This document shows positions 5,826-8,421 of a DNA stretch of 8,421 nt, piece by piece. The stretch spans positions 1-8,421 of the forward strand of contig JAAZYN010000116.1 of the NCBI GenBank assembly GCA_014239625.1, written 5' to 3'. This DNA comes from Myxococcales bacterium (lineage in GTDB: Bacteria > Myxococcota_A > UBA9042 > PHBI01 > JAAZYN01). The translations under genes and the position numbers were made by a program. The notes under the pieces were generated by a model. The model was not told where the DNA came from, made no database searches, and saw only the letters and a program-made list of their open reading frames with translations. Positions within the stretch are counted from its first letter, which is position 1; every line of letters begins with the position of its first letter.

Positions 5826-6747
5826 GGCTGCCGCCGGGTTCGAACCGCTCCGTCGTCGCGTTGTAGACACGGACCTGGACGTCCCGCAGGGTACCGTTGT
5901 CGATGTGGTACAGGTTGTAGCGCGCGACGTGGGCCGGGTCATCAGACCGCCACGTCGAGCTGCCGCAGCCCACCACCGGCATCCCCATGTGCCGAAACCG
6001 ATGGGCGACGTGCGTGTGCCCATGAAGCAGCATACCGACATCGGAGTCCGAGCAGGTGTCGAGCACCTGAGCCCGGTTGCGTAGCCCGTGCATCCACGTC
6101 TTTTTGGGGCTCCGCTCGTGAAGGTTGTGATGAACCATCGCCACGGCGAACCGATCCTTCCAGGACGCCCGCGCGGCGCGCACGGCGCTCAACTGCGCGT
6201 CATCGACCCACCCGTGCGCGAACAGCGGCGGCACTGGATGGGCGCTCCTGAAGCCGACCAGGGTCAACGCATCACCCACGGGCTTAATCCACGGGTAGGT
6301 CCGCTCAGTGTCGTCGGGCGCCCACATCAGATGACCGAAGTGGGCCTCGAAGCGACGGTCCCGGAGCGAGCCCTTGGTGTAGATGTCGTGGTTGCCCGGA
6401 ATCACCGAGACCCGGTCGTAGCCGACTTCGGGGTGTTTCTCGCCATAACTCTCCTCGAAGATCAAGAGCGCACGACGCATCAACGGCTCCGCTTCGAGGT
6501 GACGGCTCATATCCTGAAGCAGAAAGGCCAGGTTGCTGAGATCTCCGGTGATGGCCACATGGTCCGGCGCGACTGACCGCACGTCCGCCACCAATGCCTC
6601 ACACATCGACACTGGATGGGCTTGACCGCGCCCGATCCAAAGATTGACCGCGCCCGTCAGTCGCTTGTTCAGGTAGCGCGTCCAGGTGACCCCCTGCAGC
6701 TCGAGCACGTGCAGGTCGGACAGGTGCGCCAGGGTAAACGTCGTCAT
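5812..6747 (-). CDS. Calcineurin-like metallophosphoesterase with an inserted TPR repeat
   Basis: 311 residues, probably cytoplasmic (no signal peptide). The dimetal site of the Icc/CpdA-like calcineurin superfamily is complete: D11-x-H13 (SDLH), G68-D69-x-x-N72, G118-N119-H120-D121, H206/H207 and G243-H244-T245-H246. Substrates in this superfamily include cyclic nucleotides, phospholipid head groups and phosphoproteins; the sequence does not decide between them. Between the GD and GNHD motifs, residues 72-109 match a kinesin-light-chain-type TPR repeat rather than the short helix normally found there. The reading frame stays open 165 codons upstream of the ATG at 6747, but that stretch is antisense-frame sequence across the hydrolase gene and is excluded: domain homology begins at MTTFTLAHLSDLH and a G-run (GGGGG) lies five bases before this ATG. 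It starts 11 bases after the hydrolase stop, so the two are co-transcribed. Its 3' end overlaps the convergent membrane-protein gene by 14 bases. Confidence 0.88.
   Translation of the reverse strand: MTTFTLAHLSDLHVLELQGVTWTRYLNKRLTGAVNLWIGRGQAHPVSMCEALVADVRSVAPDHVAITGDLSNLAFLLQDMSRHLEAEPLMRRALLIFEESYGEKHPEVGYDRVSVIPGNHDIYTKGSLRDRRFEAHFGHLMWAPDDTERTYPWIKPVGDALTLVGFRSAHPVPPLFAHGWVDDAQLSAVRAARASWKDRFAVAMVHHNLHERSPKKTWMHGLRNRAQVLDTCSDSDVGMLLHGHTHVAHRFRHMGMPVVGCGSSTWRSDDPAHVARYNLYHIDNGTLRDVQVRVYNATTERFEPGGSLTVP
6421..6534 (-). other. Single KLC-type TPR repeat inserted in the metallophosphoesterase
   Basis: This codes residues 72-109 of the phosphoesterase. It begins NLAFLLQDMSRH, continues EAEPLMRRAL and ends YGEKHPEVG, which follows the 42-residue kinesin-light-chain TPR consensus position by position (NLA.LLQ...R..EAEPL.RRAL.I.E...G..HP.V). 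Before it stands the conserved phosphoesterase GDLSN, whose usual continuation is also NLA, so the join is seamless at its left edge. After it the normal family sequence resumes with DRVSVIPGNHD. About 45 residues separate GDLSN from GNHD; about 28 is what I would expect for this subfamily. Confidence 0.75.
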
Positions 6748-6758
6748 CGCGGCCCCCG

Positions 6759-8009
6759 TTATAGCCCGCTCTGCCGAATCTCGGCGATGTCGGCGAACCG
6801 CTCCAGCGCCGCTGCCCAGGGGTCTCCGTCGCGCTCCCTGCAGTGCAGGTGCTCCTCGAGCACGAGGGTCGTCGCGTAATCGATGATGCGGGCCCCTGCC
6901 GCTGGGTTCAACAGATCCGGCGAGCAGTCGAACAGGGCTGCGCCAAGATCGGTACCGCAGATGCCGTTGTTTGACGCCACCTCGAGGATGTCTTCGCCGG
7001 CTTGATTGGTCGTGCTGCAAAGATCGGAGAACGCCAGGTGACCGGCGTTGTCCAGGATCACCAGGCGCTTTGCGCCATCGGTCGCCTCGTAACCCTCGAT
7101 GCTGGCGTCGACCGGCACCACCGAGTCGTTGTTGCCCGCCAAAAACAGGCTGCTCTCCAGCAGCTCGCTGGGTGCCGCCGGAGCGCCGGACGCCATCGGG
7201 ATGACCACCCGCACCCCCGGCTCCCCGGCCAGCGCCGCGCACGCGCTGCCGCCGGCGCTGTGGCCGGTGATGGCGACCCGCTCGAGGTCGACCCGGCCCG
7301 CCAAGAACTCCATCCCTGCCTGCCCACCAGCGACAGCTGCGAGCATGGCGCTCACGTCCGCCTCGATGTCGCGGTCACCCGACGGTTCGTGCGGGCAGAG
7401 CAGCGCGAGCACATCGCTCAGCTTCAGCCCTGGATGGTCGGCGGCGATGACGACGAAGCCGCGGCTCGCCCAGTGAACCATCTGCGTCAACGACTGGGTT
7501 CTGAACGACGCCGTCCCATGAATGAAAACGACCACCGGGTAGGGCCCGTGAGACTCATCGATGGGCGCGTCTCGGTAGCAGTCACATGGCTGCGGCGTCT
7601 GCTCTGCGTCGGGGATCTTCGATCGCTCGGCCGCCGCGAGATGTTCCCGGATGTCGTAGTCGACGAGCTCGGACCCCGCCTGCGCTCCCTCCGCGACCGG
7701 GTACCACACCTCGGTGGTGAGGCGACCCACGGTGACCGTCGACGCACCCACCCTCCAGGGCCCCCGCTCGCCGGGGTCCTCAGGGGTCAGATACAACGTT
7801 GTCGCGCCGCAGCCGGGGGCATCCTCTGGTAACGGAGGGGGCTCAACCACGTCCTCGGCTGTCTCGGCCGACGTCTCGGAGCCCGCCGGCACATCGGACG
7901 CCGCGCCGTCGACGTCGACCGACGCCACCTCGGCCGCGCACCCGCCGATCGCCATCGCCATCAAGCAACAACAGAATCGCTCAGCTACCCTTGGAGACCG
8001 CCACATCAT
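6759..8009 (-). CDS. Exported lipoprotein alpha/beta hydrolase (PAF-acetylhydrolase/cutinase/chlorophyllase-like)
   Basis: 416 residues from the preferred ATG at 8009, which has GAGG six bases upstream; an in-frame ATG at 8024 would add five residues but has no ribosome site. MMWRSPRVAER followed by a hydrophobic run ending AIGGC is a lipoprotein signal peptide, with C24 the likely lipidated residue. Residues about 25-65 are an Asp/Glu/Thr/Pro-rich linker, then the alpha/beta hydrolase domain: oxyanion FIHGTA, nucleophile elbow GHSAGG (S251), acid D295 in AGNNDSVVP, and H324 in NAGHLAF form the expected triad. The layout resembles PAF-acetylhydrolase, polyester hydrolase and chlorophyllase families that cut lipid or ester bonds; the substrate is unknown. 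The nine or so further cysteines suggest disulphides outside the cytoplasm. It overlaps the end of the acyltransferase gene by 29 bases and precedes the phosphoesterase by 11, so translation is probably coupled. Confidence 0.85.
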   Translation of the reverse strand: MMWRSPRVAERFCCCLMAMAIGGCAAEVASVDVDGAASDVPAGSETSAETAEDVVEPPPLPEDAPGCGATTLYLTPEDPGERGPWRVGASTVTVGRLTTEVWYPVAEGAQAGSELVDYDIREHLAAAERSKIPDAEQTPQPCDCYRDAPIDESHGPYPVVVFIHGTASFRTQSLTQMVHWASRGFVVIAADHPGLKLSDVLALLCPHEPSGDRDIEADVSAMLAAVAGGQAGMEFLAGRVDLERVAITGHSAGGSACAALAGEPGVRVVIPMASGAPAAPSELLESSLFLAGNNDSVVPVDASIEGYEATDGAKRLVILDNAGHLAFSDLCSTTNQAGEDILEVASNNGICGTDLGAALFDCSPDLLNPAAGARIIDYATTLVLEEHLHCRERDGDPWAAALERFADIAEIRQSGL

Positions 8010-8421
8010 CAACAACCTCGACATCGATCGGTTCAGCGACCGTTACCGGACGCACCTCGTCGCGCAACCGCGGCTCGCGGAAAAGGTCCGGGTACTTCGC
8101 CATCTCCGGAGTGTAAAACGCCCGCATCGCGTCCATATCGGCTTTGATGTCACCGGTCGGGTGAATCACCTTGTGAAACCCGCCACGCTTGCGGCCATAG
8201 TCCAGATAACCAAGCACGATCGGGACGTTCGCGGCGACGGCGATATGGTAGAAGCCCGACCGCCAGATGCCGTGGCCGCCCTTGCGCGTCCCCTCCGGCG
8301 GCACCAGCAACACGAACTCTTCATGCTGACCGAACATGTCCGCGCATTGCTGAACGAGGTTGTTGGTCTTGGAGCGGTCCACCGGGACGCCGCCGAGGTG
8401 TCTCATCCACCAACCCCACGG
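7981..8421 (-). CDS. PlsC-family lysophospholipid acyltransferase, C-terminal part (cut by window edge)
   Basis: The visible 146 codons are the C-terminal part; the frame is open to the window edge with PWGWW directly before the internal Met at 8406, so that Met is not the start. The sequence matches the PlsC/LPLAT fold: WWMRHLGGVPVDRS (acyl-acceptor region, motif II), PEGTR (8284-8298, motif III, glycerophosphate binding) and VPIVLGYLDYGRK (motif IV). The catalytic H-x4-D motif I would lie upstream and cannot be checked. Family members move an acyl chain from acyl-ACP or acyl-CoA to a lysophospholipid such as 1-acyl-glycerol-3-phosphate at the inner membrane. This subgroup (APEGTRK... FYHIA... 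GYLDY) includes many proteins of unproved substrate. The last 30 residues are an extra acidic tail. It is the first visible gene of the minus-strand operon. Confidence 0.85.
   Translation of the reverse strand, partial: PWGWWMRHLGGVPVDRSKTNNLVQQCADMFGQHEEFVLLVPPEGTRKGGHGIWRSGFYHIAVAANVPIVLGYLDYGRKRGGFHKVIHPTGDIKADMDAMRAFYTPEMAKYPDLFREPRLRDEVRPVTVAEPIDVEVVDDVAVSKGS

Noticed and set aside
6748..7242. Upstream extension (165 codons) of the phosphoesterase reading frame
   Set aside because: It lies within the lipoprotein hydrolase gene in another frame, is Arg/Gly-rich low-complexity sequence with no family resemblance, and phosphoesterase homology starts at the ATG at 6747 with a G-rich ribosome site.
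7002..7832. 276-codon plus-strand open frame
   Set aside because: It is antisense to the alpha/beta hydrolase, which has a complete catalytic triad and signal peptide.

Overview
The window looks like bacterial chromosome from a GC-rich organism. The taxonomic guess is a Myxococcota/Bradymonadales-type (former Deltaproteobacteria) genome. It rests on three soft cues: strong G/C use at third codon positions, a lipoprotein with a long acidic D/E/T/P-rich linker after its lipid-anchored cysteine, and a kinesin-light-chain-type TPR sequence. No marker gene settles it. I see no rRNA, tRNA, CRISPR array, transposase or phage gene.

Layout. (1) Bases 1-191 hold no supported gene but contain a perfect 29-bp inverted copy of the end of the next gene. 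(2) 192-2561, minus strand: an MrfA/YprA/Hrq1-type superfamily 2 DNA-repair helicase with a DUF1998-type C-terminal cysteine cluster. (3) 2562-2712: a divergent promoter region. (4) 2713-4536 and 4620-5825, plus strand: a cytoplasmic protein joining an acidic N-terminal tail, a MurG-like GT-B glycosyltransferase fold and a PspA/Vipp1-like helical domain, followed by a UPF0104/LPG_synthase_TM (AglD-like) multi-pass membrane protein. (5) 5812-8421, minus strand: a compact operon whose transcription order is PlsC-type acyltransferase (cut by the window edge), an exported lipoprotein alpha/beta hydrolase, then a calcineurin-like metallophosphoesterase. The plus-strand pair and this operon meet tail to tail with a 14-bp overlap.

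Apart from the helicase, the genes share an envelope or lipid theme: a lipid-type glycosyltransferase fold with a membrane-binding-type helical domain, a possible lipid translocase, an acyltransferase, and a hydrolase anchored outside the cytoplasm. That they form a pathway is inference.

The strongest unusual signals are: a single KLC-type TPR repeat spliced into the catalytic core of the metallophosphoesterase between its GD and GNHD motifs; the glycosyltransferase/PspA-like fusion and its membrane partner; and the inverted duplication at the left edge, which may be real or an assembly fold-back.
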